Below are positions 36,020-41,307 of a DNA stretch of 64,000 nt, one piece after another. Every line of letters starts with the position of its first letter. The first letter of the stretch is position 1. Position numbers and translations under genes: made by a program. The stretch lies in the IMG/VR virus record IMGVR_UViG_3300042540_001399, positions 186,001 through 250,000 of that record, one strand, 5' to 3'. The stretch comes from a virus. The notes below the pieces were generated by a model that ran no database searches, was not told where the DNA came from, and saw only the letters and a list, made by a program, of their open reading frames with translations.

Positions 36020-36090
36020 TGTTCCCTCGTCTAATGGCAGGACACGCGGTTTTGGTCCGTGGAATTGGGGTTCGAGTCCCTGGGGAACAA
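36020..36090 (+). tRNA. tRNA-Gln (anticodon TTG)
   Basis: TGTTCCC/GGGAACA acceptor, D stem GTCT/GGAC, anticodon loop TTTTGGT, T loop TTCGAGT. The TTG anticodon reads CAA. Confidence 0.93.
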
Positions 36091-36096
36091 CAATAA

Positions 36097-36180
36097 GGAA
36101 GAGTAATCACAACGGCTTGTGACTCCGTCTTGAAAACGGCAGGTACTGAAAGGTATGGGGATCGACACCTCACTCTTCCT
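36097..36180 (+). tRNA. tRNA-Ser (anticodon TGA)
   Basis: GGAAGAG/CTCTTCC acceptor, anticodon stem CCGT/ACGG with loop CTTGAAA, long variable arm typical of Ser. The T loop is ATCGACA (A54). Confidence 0.88.
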
Positions 36181-36189
36181 CAACAATAA

Positions 36190-36262
36190 CTAGGTGTAGC
36201 TCAGATGGTAGAGCGGGTGGTTTGGGACCATCAGGCCGCAGGTTCGATCCCTGTCACTTAGA
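36190..36262 (+). tRNA. tRNA-Pro (anticodon TGG)
   Basis: CTAGGTG/CACTTAG acceptor, GCTC/GAGC D stem, anticodon stem GGTGG/CCATC with loop TTTGGGA, T loop TTCGATC. Confidence 0.93.
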
Positions 36263-36266
36263 CAAC

Positions 36267-36342
36267 GTCTTCGTAGCTCAGTTGGTTTTAGAGCACCTCA
36301 CTTTTAATGAGGGGGTCACAGGTTCGAGCCCTGTCGGGGACA
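36267..36342 (+). tRNA. tRNA-Lys (anticodon TTT)
   Basis: GTCTTCG/CGGGGAC acceptor, anticodon stem CCTCA/TGAGG with loop CTTTTAA, T loop TTCGAGC. Confidence 0.93.
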
Positions 36343-36409
36343 CAAAAATTTAGTAAAACTGAGCGATTTATACCAAAAAATGGTTATATTTGCGTAAATA
36401 AACTAAAAA

Positions 36410-36483
36410 ACACTCTTAGCTCAGATGGTAGTAGCGGTTGTCTTACATACAACAGGTCACAGGTTCGATCCCTGTAGGGTGTA
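36410..36483 (+). tRNA. tRNA-Val (anticodon TAC)
   Basis: ACACTCT/AGGGTGT acceptor, anticodon stem GTTGT/ACAAC with loop CTTACAT, T loop TTCGATC. A TATATTTG box about 25 nt upstream may be a weak internal host-type promoter. Confidence 0.9.
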
Positions 36484-36489
36484 CAATAA

Positions 36490-36575
36490 GGGAGAGTTGA
36501 GCAATTGGTTGGCTCAGCAGACTGTAAATCTGTCGTCGTAAGACCTTGGGGGTTCGAGTCCCTCCTCTCCCACCA
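36490..36575 (+). tRNA. tRNA-Tyr (anticodon GTA)
   Basis: GGGAGAG/CTCTCCC acceptor, anticodon CAGA/TCTG with loop CTGTAAA, long variable arm, and an encoded CCA. One of the few tRNAs here with an encoded CCA. Confidence 0.93.
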
Positions 36576-36581
36576 CAAAAA

Positions 36582-36654
36582 GGACAAGTAGCTCAATTGG
36601 TAGAGCACCGCACTGTTAATGCGGGGGTTACAGGATCGTACCCTGTCTTGTCCG
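36582..36654 (+). tRNA. tRNA-Asn (anticodon GTT)
   Basis: GGACAAG/CTTGTCC acceptor, anticodon stem CCGCA/TGCGG with loop CTGTTAA. The T loop is ATCGTAC: A54 and T58 replace T54 and A58. Confidence 0.9.
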
Positions 36655-36660
36655 CAATAA

Positions 36661-36733
36661 GTTCACGTAGCTCAATTGGTAGAGCGCCGATCTGATACGT
36701 CGGAGGTAATGGGATCGTAACCCGTCGTGAACA
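36661..36733 (+). tRNA. tRNA-Ile (anticodon GAT)
   Basis: GTTCACG/CGTGAAC acceptor, D stem GCTC/GAGC, anticodon stem CCGAT/GTCGG with loop CTGATAC. The T loop ATCGTAA again has A54/T58. Confidence 0.9.
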
Positions 36734-36737
36734 CTAC

Positions 36738-36821
36738 GGAAGATAAACCTTGATGGCGATAGGGTCCGCCTGCTAAGCGAGATGTACCTTTGGGTATTTG
36801 GTTCGATTCCAATGTCTTCCG
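36738..36821 (+). tRNA. tRNA-Ser (anticodon GCT)
   Basis: GGAAGAT/GTCTTCC acceptor with discriminator G, anticodon loop CTGCTAA, long variable arm, T loop TTCGATT. The anticodon stem has one mismatch. Confidence 0.85.
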
Positions 36822-36827
36822 CAAAAC

Positions 36828-36897
36828 GCCGATAGGAAAGGTTTCCGATCCGGGCTCATATCCTGGATGTCATTGGGTTCGATACCCTTTATCGGTA
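36828..36897 (+). tRNA. tRNA with CAT anticodon (Met or Ile2)
   Basis: GCCGATA/TATCGGT acceptor, anticodon stem CCGGG/CCTGG with loop CTCATAT, T arm GGG/CCC with TTCGATA. The D arm is short. CAT could read AUG, or AUA after lysidine modification; the body cannot decide. Confidence 0.8.
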
Positions 36898-36904
36898 CTA
36901 CATG

Positions 36905-36977
36905 GTGTATGTAGCTCAGTTGGCAGAGTGCTTGATTGTGGTTCAAGAGGTCATGGGTTCGACCCCCATCATACACA
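36905..36977 (+). tRNA. tRNA-His (anticodon GTG)
   Basis: GTGTATG/CATACAC acceptor preceded by an encoded G (36904) that can serve as G-1, anticodon stem CTTGA/TCAAG with loop TTGTGGT, T loop TTCGACC. Confidence 0.92.
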
Positions 36978-36980
36978 CAA

Positions 36981-37073
36981 ATAGTTCACAACGGACAAGG
37001 CTTAGGCTCAAAGTGTGAGGTTATAATTCCTTATATTCCCTGAGGTGGGTGGCGAGTGGTTGACCAGAACTAT
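36981..37073 (+). ncRNA. unknown folded RNA A in tRNA array
   Basis: ATAGTTC at the 5' end pairs perfectly with GAACTAT at the 3' end, like an acceptor stem, but no T arm or anticodon arm is present. Inside is a CTCA/TGAG hairpin and the string ACAACGGACA shared with RNA B. It starts 3 nt after tRNA-His and ends 4 nt before tRNA-Arg, so tRNA processing would release it. Confidence 0.5.
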
Positions 37074-37077
37074 TTAT

Positions 37078-37149
37078 ACCTTCGTAGCTTAATGGAAAAG
37101 CCTCAGAATACGAATCTGATGATTGGGAGTTCGACCCTCTCCGAAGGTA
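37078..37149 (+). tRNA. tRNA-Arg (anticodon ACG)
   Basis: ACCTTCG/CGAAGGT acceptor, anticodon stem TCAGA/TCTGA with loop ATACGAA, T loop TTCGACC. A34 would need deamination to inosine to read CGC/CGA. Confidence 0.92.
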
Positions 37150-37150
37150 C

Positions 37151-37283
37151 AAAAGATGATAGGAAGCGTAGAACAACGGACACGGAGGGGTGTTCGCAAG
37201 GGTACACACTAAGAATATATTTCTCTCTAAGGGTGTGTGAAGTCATACGATGGGATTCCTGATAAAGTTGTTCATCATCTTTT
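37151..37283 (+). ncRNA. unknown folded RNA B in tRNA array
   Basis: A ten-base closing stem AAAAGATGAT/ATCATCTTTT; GAACAAC pairs with GTTGTTC just inside it, while AGGAA/TTCCT would cross that helix (pseudoknot or alternative pairing). A GTGT/ACAC and a CACAC/GTGTG hairpin lie in the middle. It shares ACAACGGACA with RNA A. It ends 4 nt before tRNA-Arg(TCT). Confidence 0.5.
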
Positions 37284-37287
37284 ATTT

Positions 37288-37359
37288 ACCCCTTTCGTAT
37301 AATGGAAGTACAACACTCTTCTAAGGTGTCAGGTTGGAGTTCGAATCTCTGAGGGGGTA
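37288..37359 (+). tRNA. tRNA-Arg (anticodon TCT), copy 1
   Basis: ACCCCTT/AGGGGGT acceptor, anticodon stem ACACT/GGTGT with loop CTTCTAA, T loop TTCGAAT. Reads AGA, a frequent codon in these genes. Confidence 0.92.
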
Positions 37360-37370
37360 CAACAAAATAC

Positions 37371-37441
37371 GCGTCTCTGGTGTAATGGTAGCATGATGGA
37401 TTCCAAACCCATCGGTCAGGGTTCGAGCCCTTGGGGACGCG
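37371..37441 (+). tRNA. tRNA-Trp (anticodon CCA)
   Basis: GCGTCTC/GGGACGC acceptor, anticodon stem ATGG/CCAT with loop TTCCAAA (one mismatch at 31-39), T loop TTCGAGC. Confidence 0.9.
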
Positions 37442-37449
37442 CTAATTAA

Positions 37450-37522
37450 GGACAGGTAGCTCAGTTGGTAGAGCGTTGGACTGAAGATCCAAGCGTCGGG
37501 GGTTCAATTCCCTCCCTGTCCA
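37450..37522 (+). tRNA. tRNA-Phe (anticodon GAA)
   Basis: GGACAGG/CCTGTCC acceptor, anticodon stem TTGGA/TCCAA with loop CTGAAGA, T loop TTCAATT. Confidence 0.93.
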
Positions 37523-37532
37523 CAAAATAAAA

Positions 37533-37564
37533 TTTGTAATTTCTAACAAAAACCATTATCTTTG
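37533..37564 (+). promoter_or_regulatory. Bacteroidota host-type promoter
   Basis: TTTG (37533-37536), 20 nt, TATCTTTG (37557-37564), 4 nt before the ATG at 37569. The transcript is nearly leaderless. Confidence 0.78.
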
Positions 37565-37568
37565 TATA

Positions 37569-38063
37569 ATGAAACATTTACCATACGAAGCTACAGGAAA
37601 GGCAATTAAGGGATATTCTGAATCAGAAACCGCTAGACGTGAAACAAATGACTGTGTGGTTAGAGCATTTGCATCGTCATTTGAAGTGTCTTATGATTAT
37701 GCCCATAAGTTTGTTGCGGATGAATTTGGTAGAAGACCAAGAAAAGGAACTTACGGAACTGTATCAAAACTTGTCAAAATGGCCGACAGTTTATTTAAAG
37801 TTAATGGTAAAAAAGTTTGTCCTGTTGGTATTAGACACAACGATAATATGTTAAGATCTTTGATGTATGATGTTAAAGTGAAAGGGGAAATTAAAAAAAG
37901 AAATATGACTGTTGGGACATTTGTTAAACAAAATCCAAAAGGAACTTTTTTTGTTTTGGTTAGACGACACGCATTTACAATCAAAGATGGTGTTGTAATT
38001 GGTAATTGGGATGACGCTATAAAAACAAAAAGACCAATGAGATGTGCCTTCAGAATTAAATAA
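37569..38063 (+). CDS. papain-like cysteine-protease-fold protein
   Basis: 164 aa. NDCVVRAFASSF (Cys at about residue 29) starts a helix in C39/papain-like style; FVLVRRHAFTIKDG supplies His and VVIGNWDDA a following Asn/Asp. The Cys-His-Asn/Asp order fits the papain-like fold; activity is not proven. Host-type promoter, embedded in the tRNA region. Confidence 0.65.
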   Translation: MKHLPYEATGKAIKGYSESETARRETNDCVVRAFASSFEVSYDYAHKFVADEFGRRPRKGTYGTVSKLVKMADSLFKVNGKKVCPVGIRHNDNMLRSLMYDVKVKGEIKKRNMTVGTFVKQNPKGTFFVLVRRHAFTIKDGVVIGNWDDAIKTKRPMRCAFRIK

Positions 38064-38075
38064 AAAAATAAAAAA

Positions 38076-38531
38076 ATGAACCGTGTATTTAGAACGGTGG
38101 AAGGGGTTTCTATACCTGATATTGTAAAACATACTATTGATATTCTTAAAGAATGTCCATATGCTGAAATACACATTGGTACAGACTCACAAAACCATAG
38201 AAGATCAACCGTGTATGTTACGGCAATAGCATATAGATATGGTAACCGTGGGGTTCACTACATTTATCATAAACAAAAAATTAAAAAAATTCGTGATAAG
38301 TGGACAAGATTATGGAATGAAGCTGATTATTCGATCGAAGTTGCAAATTGGTTGACAAATAAAATAAAGGTTCAAGTTGAAATAGACCTTGATTACAATT
38401 ATCAAGAAAAGTACTTCAGTTCGAAGTTAGTTGGTCCAGCGGTTGGGTGGGTACAATCGTTAGGTTATAAGGCAAATATAAAACCAAATAATCAAATTGC
38501 AACAAGAGCGGCAGACCACCACTGTCGTTAA
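38076..38531 (+). CDS. DUF458-type RNase H-like protein
   Basis: 151 aa. HIGTDSQNH, VTAIAYRYG, VEIDLDYNYQEKYFSSKL, GWVQSLGYKANIKPN and ATRAADHHC match the DUF458 (RNase H-like) pattern with conserved Asp residues at positions expected of metal ligands. Family function is uncharacterised; perhaps a nuclease. It follows the papain-like gene by 12 nt. Confidence 0.8.
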   Translation: MNRVFRTVEGVSIPDIVKHTIDILKECPYAEIHIGTDSQNHRRSTVYVTAIAYRYGNRGVHYIYHKQKIKKIRDKWTRLWNEADYSIEVANWLTNKIKVQVEIDLDYNYQEKYFSSKLVGPAVGWVQSLGYKANIKPNNQIATRAADHHCR

Positions 38532-38533
38532 TT

Positions 38534-38605
38534 GGTCGGGTGTCTGATGGGTAAAGTCTCGGTCTGCAAAACCGTAGTATGTGGGTTCGAATCCCACCCC
38601 GACCT
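38534..38605 (+). tRNA. tRNA-Cys (anticodon GCA)
   Basis: GGTCGGG/CCCGACC acceptor, anticodon stem CGGT/ACCG with loop CTGCAAA, T loop TTCGAAT. Confidence 0.92.
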
Positions 38606-38614
38606 CAACAAAAT

Positions 38615-38688
38615 GCCCCTATGGCGGAATTGGTATACGCGTGTGACTTAGGATCACAATCTTGCAGGTTCGAGTCCTGCTGGGGGTA
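38615..38688 (+). tRNA. tRNA-Leu (anticodon TAG)
   Basis: GCCCCTA/TGGGGGT acceptor, anticodon stem TGTGA/TCACA with loop CTTAGGA, T stem GCAGG/CCTGC. The variable region is short for a Leu tRNA. Confidence 0.88.
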
Positions 38689-38705
38689 CAAATATTTTTA
38701 TTAGT

Positions 38706-38714
38706 ATATTTATA
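38706..38714 (+). promoter_or_regulatory. candidate phage late promoter motif ATATTTATA
   Basis: Exact nonamer, 13 nt before the ATG at 38728. It marks a late-type gene inside the otherwise host-promoter-driven tRNA region. Confidence 0.5.
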
Positions 38715-38727
38715 CTAAAAGATTATT

Positions 38728-39318
38728 ATGAAAAAGATTATAAGACTTACTGAATCAGATCTCGCTCGTATAGTTGGACGAGTTATTAAAGAAGAATATG
38801 ATGAAGATGATGAAGTGGAGGTTACACCTGAAATGATTATCAAAATGCTTATGGATAGTGCCGAATCAACCCCACAAGAAAATTATGATGACCTATATGA
38901 TTGGATGCAAGATGTATTTTCACCGGTTGAAAGTGAACTTGAGGATATGGGGTATGATATTGACGACCTTCGTATGACATATGATGATGTTATAATGAGT
39001 TTATGGGATGATAATGATGAAGATGATGAGGAATCATTATATGAATCAGATCTCGCTCGTATCGTTAAACAAGTTATTAGTGAATCTAAAAAGAATCTTA
39101 GTAAATCTGAAATATTGAAGATGTCAAAAGATGAGCTAAAAGATGTTTATGGTGAATTGGAAGTAAAAGGTGAGTATCACGGAAACAAAGGAACATTCCA
39201 CCACTTCAAAAGAACTGCAATCGGAGATATTGTCTGTAGTTTTAGAACTGATGACTCAACACCATCAGGATTGAAAAGAAATACTCAAGGAATTAAAGTC
39301 AAAAATTTAGATTTTTAA
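38728..39318 (+). CDS. protein with two tandem leader copies (apparent fusion)
   Basis: 196 aa. N-terminal leader MKKIIRLTESDLARIVGRVI then KEE, an acidic region, then near residue 108 a second copy (YESDLARIVKQVISES) followed by a separate C-terminal domain (EVKGEYHGNKGTFHHFKRT...). The two leader copies share an exact 20 nt stretch. The likeliest history is fusion of two leader-bearing genes by loss of the first stop. Confidence 0.8.
   Translation: MKKIIRLTESDLARIVGRVIKEEYDEDDEVEVTPEMIIKMLMDSAESTPQENYDDLYDWMQDVFSPVESELEDMGYDIDDLRMTYDDVIMSLWDDNDEDDEESLYESDLARIVKQVISESKKNLSKSEILKMSKDELKDVYGELEVKGEYHGNKGTFHHFKRTAIGDIVCSFRTDDSTPSGLKRNTQGIKVKNLDF
38752..38771 (+). repeat. 20 nt direct repeat, copy 1
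   Basis: gaatcagatctcgctcgtat within the first leader; the second copy is at 39043-39062 inside the same gene. Confidence 0.9.
39043..39062 (+). repeat. 20 nt direct repeat, copy 2
   Basis: Identical to 38752-38771. It encodes the internal ESDLARIV segment of the same protein. Confidence 0.9.
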
Positions 39319-39378
39319 TAAAACTTGACACTTTTGAAATTATTAGTATATTTATAAAACAAATTAAAAAACCGCAAA

Positions 39379-39447
39379 TGAAAAATTTACACATATTATT
39401 GATAGGGGGCGATTTAGCTGAAGCAACTTTCAAGAAGAGGGTGTAAT
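39379..39447 (+). CDS. 22-residue candidate peptide
   Basis: MKNLHILLIGGDLAEATFKKRV between an AT-rich promoter-like region (TTGACA, later TATATTTATAA at about 39351) and a terminator. It could instead be part of a small RNA (about 39360-39500). Confidence 0.3.
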
Positions 39448-39469
39448 ATTTTATACATTTAATATTTAG

Positions 39470-39500
39470 AACCCCTCTTCCAAAAAAGAGGGGTTTTTTG
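39470..39500 (+). terminator. rho-independent terminator
   Basis: AACCCCTCTT pairs with AAGAGGGGTT, then a T run. It ends the small transcript that begins near 39360. Confidence 0.85.
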
Positions 39501-39530
39501 TTTTAGGTTCTTTGAAATAATGGTAATAAT

Positions 39531-39615
39531 GGTTCGGTGGTGGAATTGGCAATACACGACAGGTTTAAGCCCTGTTTCCCATTGAGGATTGTGGGTTCGA
39601 GTCCCACCCGGACTA
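39531..39615 (+). tRNA. tRNA-Leu (anticodon TAA)
   Basis: GGTTCGG/CCGGACT acceptor, anticodon stem ACAGG/CCTGT with loop TTTAAGC, long variable arm, T stem GTGGG/CCCAC. Reads UUA, a very common codon in this AT-rich genome. Confidence 0.9.
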
Positions 39616-39619
39616 CAAC

Positions 39620-39717
39620 AAAAACACATAAACTTTGGTTCCCACACAGCGGTGAGACGGGGTAAGTTATATACAATTTCTCGGGGCTGGAAGTAGAAAG
39701 CCAAAGAATGTGTTTTT
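39620..39717 (+). ncRNA. unknown folded RNA C in tRNA array
   Basis: Closing stem AAAAACACAT/ATGTGTTTTT, next helix CTTTGG/CCAAAG, with inner hairpins CCC/GGG and TTTCT/AGAAA: a multi-branch fold of about 98 nt. It starts 5 nt after the discriminator of tRNA-Leu. No tRNA arms, no reading frame. Confidence 0.5.
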
Positions 39718-39738
39718 TTAAAAAAAACTTTACAAAGT

Positions 39739-39770
39739 ATTTGGTAGAACAAAATAAAAAATTTAATTTT
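39739..39770 (+). promoter_or_regulatory. Bacteroidota host-type promoter
   Basis: TTTG (39739-39742), 20 nt, TAATTTTG (39763-39770), 7 nt before the ATG at 39778. Confidence 0.75.
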
Positions 39771-39777
39771 GTAATAA

Positions 39778-39894
39778 ATGAAGACAATTGAAGTTACATA
39801 TCAAGAAATCAAAATGGCAACAAGGCCAAATGTGTATAAAAATAAAAAAAAATACACAAGAAAAGAAAAACATAAAAAAGATTTGGTAGATTAA
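39778..39894 (+). CDS. 38-residue very basic protein
   Basis: MKTIEVTYQEIKMATRPNVY then a Lys-rich tail. It is preceded by a perfect host-type promoter and overlaps the next promoter. It could bind nucleic acid; unrecognised. Confidence 0.55.
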   Translation: MKTIEVTYQEIKMATRPNVYKNKKKYTRKEKHKKDLVD

Positions 39895-39913
39895 AAAAAA
39901 TCTTATATCTTTG
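39882..39913 (+). promoter_or_regulatory. Bacteroidota host-type promoter
   Basis: TTTG (39882-39885), 20 nt, TATCTTTG (39906-39913). It drives the block of RNAs D and E and the following tRNAs. Confidence 0.78.
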
Positions 39914-39924
39914 TTAAACAAATG

Positions 39925-39965
39925 ACGGGGGTAGGAAAATTAGTGTTGTGGATTCCTACTCCCGT
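39925..39965 (+). ncRNA. long 5' leader hairpin D
   Basis: ACGGGGGTAGGAA pairs with TTCCTACTCCCGT (13 bp with one G-U) around a 15 nt loop. It begins about 10 nt downstream of the promoter at 39906-39913, so it is probably the 5' end of the transcript. No T run, so not a terminator. Confidence 0.55.
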
Positions 39966-39984
39966 GTAAAAGGGAAGAAAGTTC

Positions 39985-40092
39985 TTTGATTTAAAATATT
40001 GTGGTTGTAAGCAATGGGAAACTCGTTAAGTACATCAACCAGTTGGCTCAAGATGGTGAAACGAGAGTGTGAGTCAACTACTAAATCACAAA
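39985..40092 (+). ncRNA. unknown three-way-junction RNA E with kissing loops
   Basis: Closing helix TTTG-ATTTA with TAAAT-(CA)-CAAA; hairpin 1 TGGTTG (40002-40007)/CAACCA (40036-40041); hairpin 2 AGTTGGCTCA (40041-40050)/TGAGTCAACT (40070-40079). The loop of hairpin 1 holds CTCGTT and the loop of hairpin 2 AACGAG, a perfect six-base loop-loop match. A strong sign of a real tertiary fold. Confidence 0.55.
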
Positions 40093-40103
40093 AAAAATGA
40101 AAT

Positions 40104-40228
40104 AGGCAAGTGGCGGAATTTATGGCAGACGCTTAGGTTGATTCCCCGTAAGAAGTCACCGAGATATAGCTGGGGATGTCTCTTGAAAAGGGAACTATAT
40201 CGTACAGGTTCGAATCCTGTTTTGCCTA
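40104..40228 (+). tRNA. aberrant tRNA-Leu-like gene with about 50 nt extra
   Basis: AGGCAAG/TTTGCCT acceptor, GTGGCGGAATT...GCAGAC D arm and CAGG-TTCGAAT-CCTG T arm are those of a Leu tRNA, but the central part is 125 nt long overall. It contains CTTA/TAAG, CCCC/GGGG and GATATAG/CTATATC pairings, so the anticodon cannot be assigned with confidence. Either a tRNA with an insert in the anticodon/variable region or a tRNA-like RNA. Confidence 0.6.
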
Positions 40229-40233
40229 CACAT

Positions 40234-40306
40234 CGCGGGATGTGGAAGATGGTTATCCGCTCGGTCTCATAAGCCGAGATCGCCGGTTCGAGTCCGGCTC
40301 CCGCAA
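40234..40306 (+). tRNA. initiator tRNA-fMet (anticodon CAT)
   Basis: CGCGGGA pairs with TCCCGCA leaving the C1-A72 mismatch that marks bacterial initiator tRNA. The anticodon loop is CTCATAA; its stem keeps two of the three G-C pairs and has T-G at the third. T stem GCCGG/CCGGC. Confidence 0.9.
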
Positions 40307-40311
40307 CTTAA

Positions 40312-40371
40312 AGGGTGGATAGGTGGAAGGGCCTTTCCTGAAAGACGGTTTACTAGGCCCGTGTCCACCCT
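40312..40371 (+). ncRNA. small folded RNA F in tRNA array
   Basis: AGGGTGGA/TCCACCCT closing stem, GGGCC/GGCCC, then CTTTC/GAAAG hairpin: a nearly continuous 60 nt rod with internal loops. No anticodon or T arm. It lies directly 3' of the initiator tRNA. Confidence 0.5.
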
Positions 40372-40382
40372 ACTGAATTTAT

Positions 40383-40462
40383 GCTGACGTACCAGTGGAT
40401 GCTTATATCATCTATACCTGTAGCGGTAAGTTGAAAACGTTGGTTCGAATCCAACCGTCAGT
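40383..40462 (+). tRNA. D-armless tRNA-like gene (anticodon possibly TAT)
   Basis: GCTGACG/CGTCAGT acceptor and a perfect GTTGG-TTCGAAT-CCAAC T arm. Only seven bases separate the acceptor from a GGATG/CATCT hairpin with loop CTTATAT (TAT, Ile AUA), leaving no room for a D arm. A long variable arm (TACC/GGTA) follows. Either a minimal tRNA or a decoy. Confidence 0.5.
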
Positions 40463-40464
40463 AC

Positions 40465-40612
40465 GGGAGTGTATGCAGTAGAGATCTGCTTATGATGGTA
40501 GGGACAAACACTTTAAAAAAGGGTCCCAAAGAGATAAGCCGTTTAGTAGTTTTGGTCGATAAAAACTAACGGATTTTATAGTAATGGTTCACCGATCGAA
40601 ACCAATACTCAT
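40465..40612 (+). ncRNA. unknown folded RNA G in tRNA array
   Basis: GAGT/ACTC can close the element. Inside are hairpins GCAG/CTGC, GGGAC/GTCCC, CCGTT-AGT/ACTAACGG and AGTA-TGGTT/AACCA-TACT. TCGAT in one loop could pair with ATCGA in another. No reading frame; a terminator follows at 40652. Confidence 0.45.
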
Positions 40613-40651
40613 GATGTCAGAAAGGTTGATCACCTAATTCATGTAAACACC

Positions 40652-40681
40652 GTGACAACACCCCAAAGTTGTCACACTTTT
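40652..40681 (+). terminator. rho-independent terminator
   Basis: GTGACAAC pairs with GTTGTCAC and is followed by ACTTTT, just before tRNA-Gly. Confidence 0.75.
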
Positions 40682-40757
40682 GCGGGAGTAGCTCAATTGG
40701 TAGAGTTCCAGCCTTCCAAGCTGGCTGTTGAGGGTTCGAATCCCTTCTCCCGCTCCA
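40682..40757 (+). tRNA. tRNA-Gly (anticodon TCC)
   Basis: GCGGGAG/CTCCCGC acceptor, anticodon stem CCAGC/GCTGG with loop CTTCCAA, T loop TTCGAAT, followed by an encoded CCA. Confidence 0.93.
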
Positions 40758-40761
40758 AGTT

Positions 40762-40834
40762 GGGCCTGATGCCGACGGCAGGTCGAGTGGTTTGCAACCA
40801 CATCGTTTGGGTTCGATTCCCACAGTGTCCACCA
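40762..40834 (+). tRNA. tRNA-Ala (anticodon TGC), atypical body
   Basis: Anticodon stem GTGG/CCAC with loop TTTGCAA (TGC), T arm TGGG/CCCA, encoded CCA. The acceptor GGGCCTG/AGTGTCC has two mismatches but retains the G3-U70 pair that defines alanine tRNAs. The D arm is short. Confidence 0.75.
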
Positions 40835-40858
40835 AATAAACAAAAAAACAAAGTAGTG

Positions 40859-41014
40859 ATGAAGGAAGTTTTGTCAGGAACTTTAAAATCAAGAAAAGTT
40901 AATTTTGTTCAGATTGAAAATAACAGTGATTTTTTAAGTTCTTTAAGAAAAAAAATAAAAAAAAGAATAAGTAATTTAAAAAAAACAATTAAATTTGTAA
41001 AAAAAAGAAGATGA
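40859..41014 (+). CDS. 51-residue basic protein
   Basis: MKEVLSGTLKSRKVNFVQIE... with a strongly basic C-terminal half (KKIKKRISNLKKTIKFVKKRR minus its ends). It lies between tRNA-Ala and RNA H; its stop codon is inside the closing stem of RNA H. Unrecognised; perhaps RNA-binding. Confidence 0.55.
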   Translation: MKEVLSGTLKSRKVNFVQIENNSDFLSSLRKKIKKRISNLKKTIKFVKKRR

Positions 41015-41086
41015 GTTTCCCTACATCCCGGATTAGTGAGAAACTTAAAGAGGGACAAAAGTGGTACACAAGTCCACGACTCATCT
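41010..41086 (+). ncRNA. three-way-junction-like RNA H
   Basis: AGATGAGT (41010-41017) pairs with ACTCATCT (41079-41086), eight perfect bases. Inner hairpins GTTTC/GAAAC and GTGG/CCAC complete a three-way junction of 77 nt, tRNA-sized but without tRNA signature arms. It ends 6 nt before tRNA-Glu. Confidence 0.5.
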
Positions 41087-41092
41087 TAATTT

Positions 41093-41164
41093 GGTCGGTT
41101 CATCTAGGGGTCAGGATACAAGGTTTTCATCCTTGTCACACGGGTTCGAATCCCGTACCGACTA
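41093..41164 (+). tRNA. tRNA-Glu (anticodon TTC)
   Basis: GGTCGGT/ACCGACT acceptor, anticodon stem CAAGG/CCTTG with loop TTTTCAT, T stem CGGG/CCCG with TTCGAAT. Confidence 0.93.
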
Positions 41165-41189
41165 CAAACCTGTCAAGGTAGTACAGGAA

Positions 41190-41305
41190 GGTCAGGAGTG
41201 TAATGAGGCACGGTGCCAAGTCCTAAAGACACCACGGTCCAAGAGCAATTTGGACGCGAGAAGTTATAAGGTTGCTCATTGTAGGTTCGAATCCTACCCT
41301 GACTT
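41190..41305 (+). tRNA. aberrant tRNA-like gene with embedded pseudoknot
   Basis: GGTCAGG/CCTGACT acceptor and a perfect GTAGG-TTCGAAT-CCTAC T arm, but 116 nt long. The central insert has GTCCAA/TTGGAC with GAGCAA in its loop, and GAGCAA can pair with TTGCTC further on: a classical H-type pseudoknot. An anticodon cannot be assigned. It shares this extended-tRNA design with the gene at 40104. Confidence 0.55.
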
Positions 41306-41307
41306 CA

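Noticed and set aside
36981-37073. RNA A as a tRNA
   Set aside because: Despite the acceptor-like stem there is no TTC-type T loop or anticodon stem on either strand.
35907-37209. Minus-strand open frames through the tRNA array
   Set aside because: They are complements of tRNA genes; recurrent protein strings such as RDSNPQ are typical of antisense tRNA.
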